From CAWFGW01 sp963815495 (lineage in GTDB: Bacteria; Bacteroidota; Bacteroidia; Cytophagales; JAAEPT01), in assembly GCA_963815495.1 (NCBI GenBank), contig CAWFGW010000006.1, forward strand, positions 1 through 64,000: a stretch of DNA of 64,000 nucleotides, in the 5' to 3' direction. Below, one piece after another: positions 1-9,511 of this stretch. The translations under genes were made by a program, and so were the position numbers. The notes under the pieces are model-generated. The model made no database searches. It saw nothing but the letters and a program-made list of their open reading frames with translations, and had not been told where the DNA came from. The first letter of the stretch is position 1. Each line of letters begins with the position of its first letter.

Positions 1-2
1 GT

Positions 3-458
3 AATAAAGATATAGGGTATTTACCTGGTGATATCAAATCAAAGTTAAATCCATACATGGAGCCGCTGTGGGATAATTTAAAAACCATTCAAAGTCAATT
101 TAAGGAGACCGAGAAAGACTATAAGCGGTTAACAGAGATGGTTGAACAGGAAAAACTGATGATTAGCCCACTGGCTTATATTAGAGGTAGAAGCTTGTCA
201 AACATCATCTTTATCGTAGATGAAGCTCAAAACTTGACACCGCATGAGGTCAAAACCATTATTACACGAGCAGGTGAGAACACAAAAATCATATTTACGG
301 GAGATATTTTCCAAATTGATTCACCGTATTTGGATACGCAAAGTAATGGCTTGTCCTATTTAATTGATCGGATTCATTCTCATAAGATCCATGCACATGT
401 CACTCTTGAAAAAGGTGAACGTTCTGAGTTAGCAAATGTAGCTAATGATTTATTATAA
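3..458 (+). CDS. phoH: PhoH-like ATPase, C-terminal part (5' end outside window)
   Basis: The frame is open from base 3, so this is the last ~151 residues of a longer protein. The Walker B segment IFIVDEAQNLT, then IIFTGDIFQID and a conserved DNGLSYL-like stretch (here SNGLSYLID), are hallmarks of PhoH P-loop ATPases. Full-length PIN-PhoH proteins are usually about 440-470 residues, so the N-terminal PIN domain and Walker A should lie upstream; this is inference. Family members are predicted RNA-acting ATPases with poorly defined cellular roles. A strong hairpin terminator follows directly, so the gene ends its transcription unit. Confidence 0.9.
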   Translation, partial: NKDIGYLPGDIKSKLNPYMEPLWDNLKTIQSQFKETEKDYKRLTEMVEQEKLMISPLAYIRGRSLSNIIFIVDEAQNLTPHEVKTIITRAGENTKIIFTGDIFQIDSPYLDTQSNGLSYLIDRIHSHKIHAHVTLEKGERSELANVANDLL

Positions 459-464
459 CTTTTC

Positions 465-508
465 AGGCAGACAGTTGCCATAAACAACTGTCTGCTTAAC
501 TATTTTTT
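465..508 (+). terminator. Rho-independent terminator after phoH
   Basis: A perfect 10-bp inverted repeat, CAGACAGTTG (468-477) and CAACTGTCTG (485-494), extends by one more G-C pair and has a 7-base loop. A T-rich tract follows at 501-509. It lies only a few bases after the phoH stop codon. Confidence 0.85.
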
Positions 509-516
509 TAACTTTG
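509..516 (+). promoter_or_regulatory. Bacteroidota -7 promoter element (TAACTTTG)
   Basis: TAACTTTG matches the Bacteroidota -7 consensus TAnnTTTG and ends 17 bases before the ATG at 534. No TTG is visible at the expected -33 spacing, because that position is inside the phoH terminator. The element supports the ATG at 534 as the start, rather than the in-frame GTG at 516 that overlaps the promoter. Confidence 0.6.
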
Positions 517-533
517 TGTACAAACAAATATTT

Positions 534-965
534 ATGAAGTATCGATTAATTCTTATGTTACTCCTTTTAGGAGGGAGTTTTTATTCGTTTTCTCAAAGTC
601 ATTTAAAACATCAGGTAGACTATTGTAAAACTGAAGTTGAAAATCTGGAAGGAGAAGTAAAGAAATTAAAAGGATTGTTAGAGGTTCAAAATAATGATAT
701 CATGCAGTTGAAGTCCATGATCATTAACAAAGAAAAAGAGATTGATGCGCTTAATGAACGCATTGATAAGTTGAATGATGTATCTCTGGATTTGATGAAC
801 TTAGCAATTAACTATGAGTCAATGGGCGACTACAGAAAAGCTTTGGAGGTATATAAACTTTTAATTCAAAATTATCCTAATAGCCTTGAAACAGCTGCAT
901 CACGATTAAAAATAAGAGAGATGACTAAAAAGGTTGTCGAGGGAAGAGTAGAAGGGAAGAAGTAA
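534..965 (+). CDS. Exported coiled-coil protein with a C-terminal TPR-like unit
   Basis: 143 residues from ATG 534. A short positively charged start and hydrophobic stretch (MKYRLILMLLLLGG, ending FSQS) look like a signal peptide. The middle (about residues 25-80) is a heptad-rich coiled coil full of K/E/L/I. The last third (MNLAINYESMGDYRKALEVY) reads as a tetratricopeptide helix pair. The layout loosely resembles periplasmic YbgF/CpoB-type proteins (coiled coil then TPR), but it is much shorter and I do not assign it to that family. Its own promoter precedes it, and the PorP gene converges on it 3 bases downstream. Confidence 0.75.
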   Translation: MKYRLILMLLLLGGSFYSFSQSHLKHQVDYCKTEVENLEGEVKKLKGLLEVQNNDIMQLKSMIINKEKEIDALNERIDKLNDVSLDLMNLAINYESMGDYRKALEVYKLLIQNYPNSLETAASRLKIREMTKKVVEGRVEGKK

Positions 966-968
966 CAA

Positions 969-2060
969 TTACCAGGTGTCTTCAGCGTTTCTTTCTCGAT
1001 ATAACGGAGAGAGAAACAACGCAATGGTAACTTCATGAGCGCCTGAACTTCGATGTTGGTAAATGGAATTTTTAAGACCATTTATAGTATGGTCATAACT
1101 ATAAAATACATTGAGGAGATATTGGTCTTTTGTTCTGTTTGTCTGACTTCCCCAACTAACTTGGGTGCCAAGCATTCCTGTTATAGCATCTTTTGAGCGA
1201 TATCCCACACCAATATAAACTTTGTCTTTCCAATCTAATCGTGTATTGAAATTATAAGATAAAGGAGCACCAGAAGTCATTTTTGTTATCACCGATGGAA
1301 TAAGGTAAAAGGATTCATTTAGCTGTAATTTTAATAGTCCCGTCACATAAAAATGTCTGCTCAGGTTACTTCCTTCACTAATTTGAGTATTACTCTGGAG
1401 AACTTGGGAACTAGATACACCTAGATAATAGGTTTCTTGATAATATAACATTCCTCCAATATCGATATCCATCACTGGTTGTGAGGAATATCGGTTAAGT
1501 GATTGGTAGGTTGGGTCATTTAAAGTTGAACTACTGGAAACATTGGTGGCACCCGAGGTGTTTTTCTGTGCTAATATATCTTTGTCGAGCGTAAAATGAT
1601 TCCAACCCACAAATACGCCTAAAGCTATTCGTAATCCATCTTGATGATTTTTACCATAACCACGTCCCTTTGTAAGTGCTAAATTATAGGAGTAGTTAGC
1701 TTTTATTTTTATGTTACTGAATGCTCCAATTCTATCATGCATAGCAACAGCACCTACACCATGCCAGTTATGAAAATCACTTCCACTGGAGCGTGAAAAA
1801 TGAGATTTATTGATGGGTGTGTGAAACGAAATATAAGAAGTTTGTGGAGATCCTTGAAGCCCAATCCATTGATAGCGACACCCTAACTTTATGTCCATGT
1901 TGTCATCCACTGAAGAATAAGCGGGATTAAATAAAAATGGGTTAATCATGAAGTTAGAACTTTGCATCTCTTGTTGGGCAAAAGTGTTCCCAATGATTAC
2001 TGATTGAATAAATAAAAAATATAAATAACTGGGCAGATATTTACGAATAGCTATTCTCAT
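969..2060 (-). CDS. PorP/SprF family type IX secretion membrane protein
   Basis: 363 residues with a signal peptide ending near NTFAQQ. The start motif FMINPFLFNPAYSSVDD and the following CRYQWIGLQGSPQTSYISFHTPI are diagnostic of the PorP/SprF family. These are outer-membrane beta-barrels that, in Flavobacterium, are needed for delivery or attachment of a partner adhesin made by the gene directly upstream. That is the arrangement here: its ATG (2060) directly abuts the stop codon (2061) of the 1687-residue cargo protein, so the two are co-transcribed and probably translationally coupled. A second PorP/cargo pair lies at 39.8-44.1 kb. Confidence 0.9.
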   Translation of the reverse strand: MRIAIRKYLPSYLYFLFIQSVIIGNTFAQQEMQSSNFMINPFLFNPAYSSVDDNMDIKLGCRYQWIGLQGSPQTSYISFHTPINKSHFSRSSGSDFHNWHGVGAVAMHDRIGAFSNIKIKANYSYNLALTKGRGYGKNHQDGLRIALGVFVGWNHFTLDKDILAQKNTSGATNVSSSSTLNDPTYQSLNRYSSQPVMDIDIGGMLYYQETYYLGVSSSQVLQSNTQISEGSNLSRHFYVTGLLKLQLNESFYLIPSVITKMTSGAPLSYNFNTRLDWKDKVYIGVGYRSKDAITGMLGTQVSWGSQTNRTKDQYLLNVFYSYDHTINGLKNSIYQHRSSGAHEVTIALFLSPLYRERNAEDTW

Positions 2061-5000
2061 TTATCTTATTATAGTTACGTATCCGGTGAAAGCAATTTGT
2101 TCTCCCTGAGAACTAGCAGTGATGGTATAGAAATAGGTTCCATCAGGCACAGGTGTTCCTGTTTCATTGTTACCGTCCCAAGTATTTACACCATCAGTCA
2201 GTTCTCTAAGTTGCATACCCCAGCGGTTATATATTTTTACATTTGTTTGGGAATAATTCAGCAATTCATCTATAACCCATACATCATTGTTGTTATCGTT
2301 GTTGGGAGAAAACAAGTAAGGAGCTTGAATATCATTGAGGACTACAATTTTTAAACTATCTGTAACAAGACAACTGGATAACTCACCAGTGACTATATAT
2401 GTGGTAGTTACTTTCGGTGTTTGTGTTGTGTTTAACGTGTTCTCTGGGATAAAATCTGTGAAGGGAATGGTGTTCCAATTAAATGCGTCCGTGTTTGTTT
2501 TAACGGATAGGTAAACGCTTCCACCTCTGATAGTATCTCTATCTGTAGTAATATTAATTTCGATAGGAATAAATAAGTAGTCATGAGGTAAAGACGTGCT
2601 TGTACAGTTTTTATTAGTGGCACTAACTGTAAATAGTTGTTTGTAAAAAAGAGAATCAGAAACAAAAGCTGATGAGTTGGATGTACTTGATTGCAGTGTA
2701 GTGGTATTTGTCCATGTATAGGATGAACTGACATTATTTGAATCAATTACATTGAGATGAAGTCGCTGTCCTAAACAAATTAGTGTATCACCGCTCAGGT
2801 ATAAATTAGGATATAAATTAACTTCTGGGTGAAGCACATTTGATTGAATCGATTGATTATTCGCTTTCACACATTTTTCATTAGATATAGCAAACAGTTG
2901 AATTGTTTCGCCTTTTTTTAAATGGGGAATTAAAACACTCATTGAATCACTCGATAAAATTGTTTCATTTCCTTGTAGGTCAAATTTTTTCCAAGTGAGT
3001 GAAGGGTTTCCTAGAAATTGACTCGAGTCTACGCTTACATATAGACTATCACCCTCACAAAGTCTTGAATCAGCAATAATATGAACGTTAGGTATCGGAT
3101 TATCCAGCACGGTAATGATTACACTGTCTTTAGCTATGCAATTATCACTGTTAGTTACTTCAATAATATAGGTGGTTTTAGGTTGGGTAGGGGAAGCGGT
3201 AGGAGCAGATATAGTTGATTGGGATAAACTGCCAGCGGGATGCCAGTCATATTTAATAAAATCAGATTGCTCCACAACGCTTATGACAGTACTTTCCCCT
3301 TTACAAATAGTCGTGTTATTACTCGTTTGAAGTATTGGAGGTAGGTTCACGGTCAACTGTGTCGTTAAAGTATCTTTACAGCCGTCTGTGTCGGTGACAA
3401 TAACGGTAAAGTCAGTAGTAAAAGCACTCAACACAATGGGGTTAGGTATTGTCGTAGCGCTTAAAGCGGAAGTATTACCTACCCACTGCCATTGGGACAC
3501 TGGTTTGTCACTCTGTGCTTCTAGTTGAGCACTATCTCCAAGACAAACTTCGGTAGATGAAGAACTCGTTAAGGAAATAACAGGCTTTTTGTAAAATGAA
3601 ATAAGTAAAGAATCGCTGCTTTCACAACCAGTGCTGTCTGTGGTGGTTAAGTAGATATAAGTAGAATCAGTGGTAGGTTTAACAAAAGGATTTTTAATCG
3701 TTGGGTTAGAAATGATGGGTTTCGGGCTCCAGTCATAGTCCATCTTCTCCAAAGTAGTTAATTGAATAGAGTCTCCATAGCAAATTAGCGTGTCGTTCCC
3801 TATAGATGTTGAGCAAATAGTGCTATCGCATTGTTCAAATGTAATATCTACCTCATCCTGTGACATGTTTCCACAGTCATCATAGGCAGTAAGTGAATAG
3901 GTAAAAGTACCCGCTTGAGGATTGGGTTGGTAAACCGTAAAAGTAGAGTCACCAGATCCATCTTGCCAGAAATAAGAATCAAAAGCACTACCAGCGTTTA
4001 ATGCGAGAATTTCACCAAAACAAAGTGTCGAATCTTTACCTAAATCTAAAATTGGAGAAGTATATATGTCTATCTCTATGGTATCAGATGAAACACAACC
4101 TTGCGCACTACTAACGGAAACGTGATAGGTACCTGCAGTAGAAACTGTGAGTGTTTGGTTGGTGGAACCATCTTGCCATTCATAATTGGCAAATCCACTA
4201 CCTGGATCTAAAACTAGGGTGCCAGAGCATAATGTGGTATCGTTTCCAAGTGTAATTATTGGTGCATCGTTATTGTTTGTATTGATATTTAGCGTGCTGG
4301 AAATGGTGCCGCACGGGTCTTGTGCTTGAACCGATAAACTATGAGCGCCCACAACCCCTGAAAAATCAATGGTGATACTCGAACTGTCTTGGTTGACTAT
4401 TCTTCCTCCTCCTGTATAATTCCAAACAATTGAATTGATACAACTAGATGCATTTATCTCATATTTTTCAATTGCATTTTTACAAGGAGCCGTTGGTCCA
4501 CTGATAGAAATAGCATCTCCAAAAAAGCCTGGTAAAAAATTTGGTAGCCCAAGACTTCCAGTGCCTGAACCCAAAGACACTGCATTTTCTGAAAAATTAG
4601 ATAGAGTTCCTAAAGCATTTGGGTTATCAATGACACCTAAAAAAGATTGATTTTGATTTGTGCAATATATTTTTCCATCTGGCCCCATTTGTAAGACTGG
4701 TTTAGTAGTTTTTCCGCTCGCAATATTTTGTCGGGAAGCACGAATATTTGCAGTAGACCCAGCGGATAAATCATATTGATAGATAAAATTTCCATTGTAA
4801 GCAGTAACATATAAAATGTTATCATTAGGGGAGAATTCAGAAGAATAAGCACTTTCTAAAGCTCCATTGTTGGCAATTACTTGTTGGTTAGAGACTATTC
4901 CTGTACTTCGGTCAAAATCAAAAAGAGCAGTAGTTATACCTGTGGATGAACCTCCCAGTGTGGTACATATTTTTTGACCACTATGCGATGCTCTAAGACC

Positions 5001-7124
5001 ACCATATCGATTACTTCCTAAATAATTAAATCCTATATCGGAAGTAACAGGGGTGGCTGATAAACCCGCTGGGGTGAGAAGATAGGCTACAAATCGGTTC
5101 GGATTACTCCCTCTGTTTTCATGGGATATAATCCAAATATCTTGGCAATTTTGATGAAAAACACCTGTAACCTGTTCGTTAATATTACCTTGAATTAATA
5201 CGTTTTTTGTAGTAATACTTCCTAAACCTCCATCATTGGACATATCTACGATGGAGTATCTAAATGCCCCAGATTGCGTCCAGTCACGTACAGTGAAAAT
5301 ATAATAGAGGGTTGTAGAACCTGGAGCAGGGATAATTATAGAGGATTGTGCCGATGTACCTGCTCCACCTAAGCCTGTTCCATTGAGCATTATTTGGTTG
5401 TTCGCATTCCATACGGATATTCCATCTGTATAAAACAATAAATTCCCATTGGCACCTGCTATGCTTGCTACACCTTCTCTTTGTCTCATTGAACTGCCAG
5501 CCAAAGCAATGGGAGTTCCAGTTGAAAAATCAACAGCAGCATTATTCCCAAAATTCCAAACGTTAGCCACTCCAGTTTGATTGCAGGCTCCCACACGTAT
5601 AAAAACTGATTGAGAGGTATCGGAGCAAATCCCATTATTTGCAACTAATTGGACAAAGTAGGAGCCTTGTGTGGTAAAGGTATGTGTCAAATTAGTTGTG
5701 ATCCCTTCTGAATTCCCGTCTATAAACCATTCATAATTTGTAGCATTAGTAGATGTGTTAGTAAAGGTTATAGGAGTACCAATAGTTGCATTGGAGCTTG
5801 GTGATGAAAATGTAGCATTTACTGCACAAGAAACCTCAATGGTTAATTGTTGACTTTCGTTACAGTTGGGATTAGCATTTTGTGCAGTAACTATTGCTGT
5901 AAAGTTTCCAATTTGATTATAAGTATGTGTGACAGTATTGCCCGTTGAAGTGGTGGTACCATCTCCAAAATCCCATGTGTAAGTAACACCTGCTTTTGCA
6001 CCAGTTGAAAAAGTGATTGTTTGACCCAGGAAAGGTGAGCTATTATCAACTGATGCTGAGAGGTTAATTAAGTTGGTGCAGGGACTTTGACAGCCTAAGG
6101 ATGATAACAAACTTTTTCGAGCGGTTTCAAGTGCTGCAACCATGCGCTCTTTTTGCCCATTGGTAAAAGCATCCTGACAACTTTGATAACCATAATCCAT
6201 GTAATTATTAAACATATCATTTTGATCACCTAAAGAAGCGAATGGATTGTTAGACGAAGGGTCATCAGCATCTGTGGAACAGGTATTTGGTGAAGAGTTG
6301 CATAGAACTGCTGAAGTAGAGGCATCAGGAGGCGTGTCGCAAACATGATCGCCATTTGTCATACAATTGCTATTCGGACACCCTGCTTCAAAAGTGTGAT
6401 AGAGGTTTAAGTAGTGTCCTACTTCATGGATATGGACTTTGGAATTATCAACAGAACTACCAAACCAGCGCGCTTCATTTACGACCCCGTCAATTGGACG
6501 ACCATGAGCTGCAGCCAGATAGGCATAGCCAGCAACACCAGAACCTTGAGTAGGAGAGGTAATCTCCTTTACTAACCAAATATTTAAATATTGGGTTTGG
6601 TCCCAAGTAATGTTGCTTTTTAATGCAATATCATCTTGTCGATTAGTTGTTACGTTTGTGAAAGGACTCACTACACGGTTGATTCCGCTAGTAGCATTGC
6701 CTTGGGGGTTTCTGATAGCTAAACAAAACTCTATTTCAACATCAGCACCTGTGGATGGATTATAAGTAGATCGATTTCGAAAAGCATCATTCAGATGCTC
6801 AATCCCTTTAATTATTTGCGCATCGGAAATGTTTTCATCCGTACCAATAGGTACTCCTGAGTGCACGACATGAACAACTACGGGGATAGTGTATATTTGT
6901 CCTGGATTTTTTCCAGCGGTTCTTTTTTTTCGCTGTCTTAAAATGTATTCAGAAATCGCTTCTTCAACTTTTTCTTCTCGCATTTTTAATCGGTGGTCAT
7001 GTTTTTGCTGAATTGATCGTAACAAATCTTGCGCACAAAAAGATGAGAGGGAATCGATGTGTGTCTGCGAAAAAATTAATGTTGTAAAAAAGAAAAATGA
7101 AATGTAAATACAAAAAAACCTCAT
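2061..7124 (-). CDS. Giant secreted M43 metalloprotease with PKD/Ig-like repeats and T9SS type B C-terminal domain
   Basis: 1687 residues. A signal peptide (MRFFCIYISFFFFTTLIFSQ) is followed by an M43 (cytophagalysin/pappalysin-like) zinc protease domain. Its zinc site HEVGHYLNLYH is at about residues 233-243 (the family's usual Gly is Asn here), and a Met-turn, NNYMDYGYQSC, lies downstream. PKD domains come next (TWDFGDGTTT near residue 385), then a ~330-residue beta-propeller-like segment, then Ig-like repeats with the recurring pattern LGNDTTLC. The C-terminus (LFSPNNDNNNDVWVI ... YNRWG ... GTYFYTI) is the gliding-motility-associated type B sorting domain. The protein should be exported by T9SS and held or processed with its PorP/SprF partner just downstream. 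Substrates are unknown. Confidence 0.92.
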   Translation of the reverse strand: MRFFCIYISFFFFTTLIFSQTHIDSLSSFCAQDLLRSIQQKHDHRLKMREEKVEEAISEYILRQRKKRTAGKNPGQIYTIPVVVHVVHSGVPIGTDENISDAQIIKGIEHLNDAFRNRSTYNPSTGADVEIEFCLAIRNPQGNATSGINRVVSPFTNVTTNRQDDIALKSNITWDQTQYLNIWLVKEITSPTQGSGVAGYAYLAAAHGRPIDGVVNEARWFGSSVDNSKVHIHEVGHYLNLYHTFEAGCPNSNCMTNGDHVCDTPPDASTSAVLCNSSPNTCSTDADDPSSNNPFASLGDQNDMFNNYMDYGYQSCQDAFTNGQKERMVAALETARKSLLSSLGCQSPCTNLINLSASVDNSSPFLGQTITFSTGAKAGVTYTWDFGDGTTTSTGNTVTHTYNQIGNFTAIVTAQNANPNCNESQQLTIEVSCAVNATFSSPSSNATIGTPITFTNTSTNATNYEWFIDGNSEGITTNLTHTFTTQGSYFVQLVANNGICSDTSQSVFIRVGACNQTGVANVWNFGNNAAVDFSTGTPIALAGSSMRQREGVASIAGANGNLLFYTDGISVWNANNQIMLNGTGLGGAGTSAQSSIIIPAPGSTTLYYIFTVRDWTQSGAFRYSIVDMSNDGGLGSITTKNVLIQGNINEQVTGVFHQNCQDIWIISHENRGSNPNRFVAYLLTPAGLSATPVTSDIGFNYLGSNRYGGLRASHSGQKICTTLGGSSTGITTALFDFDRSTGIVSNQQVIANNGALESAYSSEFSPNDNILYVTAYNGNFIYQYDLSAGSTANIRASRQNIASGKTTKPVLQMGPDGKIYCTNQNQSFLGVIDNPNALGTLSNFSENAVSLGSGTGSLGLPNFLPGFFGDAISISGPTAPCKNAIEKYEINASSCINSIVWNYTGGGRIVNQDSSSITIDFSGVVGAHSLSVQAQDPCGTISSTLNINTNNNDAPIITLGNDTTLCSGTLVLDPGSGFANYEWQDGSTNQTLTVSTAGTYHVSVSSAQGCVSSDTIEIDIYTSPILDLGKDSTLCFGEILALNAGSAFDSYFWQDGSGDSTFTVYQPNPQAGTFTYSLTAYDDCGNMSQDEVDITFEQCDSTICSTSIGNDTLICYGDSIQLTTLEKMDYDWSPKPIISNPTIKNPFVKPTTDSTYIYLTTTDSTGCESSDSLLISFYKKPVISLTSSSSTEVCLGDSAQLEAQSDKPVSQWQWVGNTSALSATTIPNPIVLSAFTTDFTVIVTDTDGCKDTLTTQLTVNLPPILQTSNNTTICKGESTVISVVEQSDFIKYDWHPAGSLSQSTISAPTASPTQPKTTYIIEVTNSDNCIAKDSVIITVLDNPIPNVHIIADSRLCEGDSLYVSVDSSQFLGNPSLTWKKFDLQGNETILSSDSMSVLIPHLKKGETIQLFAISNEKCVKANNQSIQSNVLHPEVNLYPNLYLSGDTLICLGQRLHLNVIDSNNVSSSYTWTNTTTLQSSTSNSSAFVSDSLFYKQLFTVSATNKNCTSTSLPHDYLFIPIEINITTDRDTIRGGSVYLSVKTNTDAFNWNTIPFTDFIPENTLNTTQTPKVTTTYIVTGELSSCLVTDSLKIVVLNDIQAPYLFSPNNDNNNDVWVIDELLNYSQTNVKIYNRWGMQLRELTDGVNTWDGNNETGTPVPDGTYFYTITASSQGEQIAFTGYVTIIR

Positions 7125-7291
7125 AAATTTTTACTCAGCATTTGTCTTGATTTTAATCGAGGCAATTAGCTATTTTTCTTTGACCTTTTTTCTAATAAGA
7201 AGACTAAAATTTGATAAAAATCAAGTGAAATCCAACAGATTTTGAATAAAATTTTGTTAACTAAATTTGTTTAAACCTTTAAGTGCATTTA

Positions 7292-8194
7292 TTACTTTAT
7301 AGCATCCCAAAGCTGTTTCAGCCAACTTTTTTGTTTTTTCTTAGGAGCTTCTTTTTGTTTTTCGCGTTGTTTTTTACGCTTCTCACGAATTTTTTGACGT
7401 TCAGATAACTCTTCTTGTCTATGAGTTGACTTTTTCTTTTTAATGGCTTTTTCTTTCGCCTTTTTTTCAGCTTTGATTTCTTTCGCTTTTTTCGGCTTAT
7501 GAGGTCCTTCTTCTTCCTTTTTGATTTCAGAATCAGGTATTATTATAGTCTTTGTTTTAAGCTTTTTCTTGTTAGGATGTTTACCATCCTTAGTGGTACT
7601 TATGTTTGCTGTCTTGTCCGTAGGTAGGTTGTTCTCGCTGTTATCTACTGCTTCGGATGAAGTTTGTTTAATCTCTTTTTTAGCCTTTTCTGGTAATTCA
7701 ATTTTGCCTAAAACCTTTATGCCTTGAAGCTCAACCTTAGGCGCACGAATAACAGCAACATTCAGGTCTTCAGGAACTTTGTCTTCTCGTGACAGTTCAA
7801 CAATTTGTCGTTCTTCGTTTTTATTTTCTTCTGTTTCTTGTTTGATTCTTAATTCTGAAACAGTAAAAGCTTCTTTTTCAGTGTGAGTGTCAGCAGGATT
7901 AACCTCCTCAGTAGCTTCGATAGGATCAGGTGTAATATCCTCTTTTTCCACTACAACTTCTTCAACTATTGTTGTTGGTTCTTCAATAACAGTTTCTTGT
8001 GGTACTTGTTCAACGCTTTTAACCACCGGTTTTGATTCTTCTTTAGGAGTAAATGCTTTTAAAACTAACGTTACCATATCGTCTTCCAACTTTGTGTTTA
8101 AGTGGTTGTCGACTTGTATGTTATTTTCTCCTAAGTATTTAATAATCTCACTCGTTTCTATATCTAATTTTCGAGCTAATTGTCCTAAACGCAT
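7292..8194 (-). CDS. Stand-alone IF-2 N-terminal-domain protein, lysine-rich tail
   Basis: 300 residues. The first ~48 (MRLGQLARKLDIETSEIIKY and on to LVLKAF) match the small helical IF2_N domain at the start of translation initiation factor IF-2. The middle is acidic and low-complexity (E/P/V-rich). It then has VELQGIKVLGKIELP, which resembles the linker before the G domain in Bacteroidota IF-2, and a very basic K/R tail ending KSWLKQLWDAIK. The GTPase domain that defines IF-2 is absent, so this is not infB. The basic tail suggests RNA or ribosome contact; that is inference. The gene stands alone between intergenic regions, with a possible -7 element at 8227-8234. Confidence 0.75.
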   Translation of the reverse strand: MRLGQLARKLDIETSEIIKYLGENNIQVDNHLNTKLEDDMVTLVLKAFTPKEESKPVVKSVEQVPQETVIEEPTTIVEEVVVEKEDITPDPIEATEEVNPADTHTEKEAFTVSELRIKQETEENKNEERQIVELSREDKVPEDLNVAVIRAPKVELQGIKVLGKIELPEKAKKEIKQTSSEAVDNSENNLPTDKTANISTTKDGKHPNKKKLKTKTIIIPDSEIKKEEEGPHKPKKAKEIKAEKKAKEKAIKKKKSTHRQEELSERQKIREKRKKQREKQKEAPKKKQKSWLKQLWDAIK

Positions 8195-8226
8195 AAGTGT
8201 ATTGTATTCAAAAGATTAAGCGATGA

Positions 8227-8234
8227 CAAAAGTA
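8227..8234 (-). promoter_or_regulatory. Possible -7 element for the IF2_N protein gene
   Basis: The top strand reads CAAAAGTA, which is TACTTTTG on the minus strand and fits TAnnTTTG. It lies 33 bases upstream of the ATG at 8194. No clear -33 TTG is seen. Confidence 0.4.
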
Positions 8235-8340
8235 AGCTTAATTCATTAAAAATGGGAGTTTTTCACTGTTAAACTTTAATATGAGCTTACAGAGACAATG
8301 AATAAGTAAGATTGCTTTTGTTTTATTTTGATTTAGAGGA

Positions 8341-8369
8341 TTGATATCCATATTTTATGACAAACTTTG
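8341..8369 (+). promoter_or_regulatory. Bacteroidota promoter for the DEAD-box helicase gene
   Basis: TTG at 8341-8343, 18 bases, then AAACTTTG at 8362-8369, one base off TAnnTTTG. The spacing and position (23 bases before the GTG start) fit the Bacteroidota -33/-7 pattern. Confidence 0.5.
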
Positions 8370-8392
8370 TACTTCAAACAAAATAAAAATAA

Positions 8393-9508
8393 GTGACTTC
8401 ATTTAAACAATTAGGTGTTTCAGCAAATATCATCCAAGCCTTAGCGGAACAAAAAATAGAATCTCCTTCTGACATTCAGGAAAAAGTGTTACCTGTGTTA
8501 TTAAACGAAAGGGTTGATATTATTGCTCAAGCTCAAACGGGAACAGGTAAAACTGCTGCTTTTGCAATTCCTATTTTACAACAGATCGATATTTCTAAAC
8601 CACATATTCAAGTACTTATTTTGAGCCCAACGCGTGAATTAGGGCAACAAATAGGTAAGCAGATTTTTAAATTTTCTAAATATTCCGGGAAAGTATTTAC
8701 TGAAGTTGTTTTTGGAGGTGAACATATTGCCAAACAAATGGACAATTTGAGACGCCCAACGCATATTTTAGTGGCTACTCCTGGTCGATTGATCGATTTA
8801 TTAAAACGTAAAGCAGTGAACTTAAACCATATTAACACTTTGGTATTAGATGAAGCTGATGAAATGTTGAATAGAGGGTTTAGAAAAGAAGTAGATGAAA
8901 TATTGCTACACACGGAAGGAAAAAGGGTTACCTGGTTATTTTCCGCTACCATGCCACCAAGTGTGTTAGATTTAGTGAAGCTATACATGTCTAAAGATGC
9001 ACTTCAAATTAAATCAGAAGTTAAAAAAGTAATCAACCAAAATATTGAACACCAATATATTGTTTGTGAAATAGAAGAGAAATTAACCTTATTATCTCAA
9101 TTTATTAGTGACCAAGGTGCAGCGAGGGGGGTAGTGTTTTGTAAAACAAAAGCTGGTGCTGCAAAATTGGCCAGTCAATTAGTTGCTAAAAATGTATCCG
9201 CAGAAGCTATTCATGGTGATTTACTCCAAAAAGAGCGAGATAAAGTAATGCGAGCGTTTAAAAACAAAAAATTAAAAGTCTTGGTAGCTACAGATGTTGC
9301 TGCACGAGGTATAGATGTAGAAGACCTATCGTATGTGATACATTATCAACTGCCAGAGCAATTGGAAAACTATACCCATCGAAGTGGACGTACAGCTCGA
9401 GCCGGTAAAAAAGGACTTTCTGTTAGTTTTGTGTTGTTAAACGAAGTCAAAAAGATAAAAGACCTTGAAAAAAGTCTTTCTATTAGCTTTATGAAAATCA
9501 AGCGCTAA
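8393..9508 (+). CDS. rhlE: DEAD-box ATP-dependent RNA helicase, RhlE type
   Basis: 371 residues from a GTG start. That start is required to include the Q-motif region (FKQLG near residue 4, then PSDIQ). All helicase motifs are present: AQTGTGKT (47-54), PTRELG (~80), TPGR (~129), DEAD (153-156), SAT (184-186), ARGIDVEDL (~304-312) and HRSGRTAR (329-336). It ends soon after the RecA-2 core without the usual basic tail, so it is on the short side for RhlE-like proteins. Expected role: RNA duplex unwinding in ribosome assembly or RNA turnover. A degenerate relative is encoded at 30440-31720. Confidence 0.92.
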   Translation: MTSFKQLGVSANIIQALAEQKIESPSDIQEKVLPVLLNERVDIIAQAQTGTGKTAAFAIPILQQIDISKPHIQVLILSPTRELGQQIGKQIFKFSKYSGKVFTEVVFGGEHIAKQMDNLRRPTHILVATPGRLIDLLKRKAVNLNHINTLVLDEADEMLNRGFRKEVDEILLHTEGKRVTWLFSATMPPSVLDLVKLYMSKDALQIKSEVKKVINQNIEHQYIVCEIEEKLTLLSQFISDQGAARGVVFCKTKAGAAKLASQLVAKNVSAEAIHGDLLQKERDKVMRAFKNKKLKVLVATDVAARGIDVEDLSYVIHYQLPEQLENYTHRSGRTARAGKKGLSVSFVLLNEVKKIKDLEKSLSISFMKIKR

Positions 9509-9511
9509 TTT

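Noticed and set aside
516..533. GTG at 516 as the start of the coiled-coil protein
   Set aside because: It overlaps the TAACTTTG promoter element and extends the signal peptide with polar residues; ATG 534 fits better.
2097..7000. Several 60-110-codon open frames antisense to, or in other frames of, the M43 protein
   Set aside because: They are shadows of a long, well-supported gene with domain matches, and lack start signals of their own.
7262..7269. Plus-strand TAAATTTG matching the -7 consensus
   Set aside because: No plus-strand gene follows for over 1 kb and no -33 TTG at right spacing; AT-rich chance match is likely.
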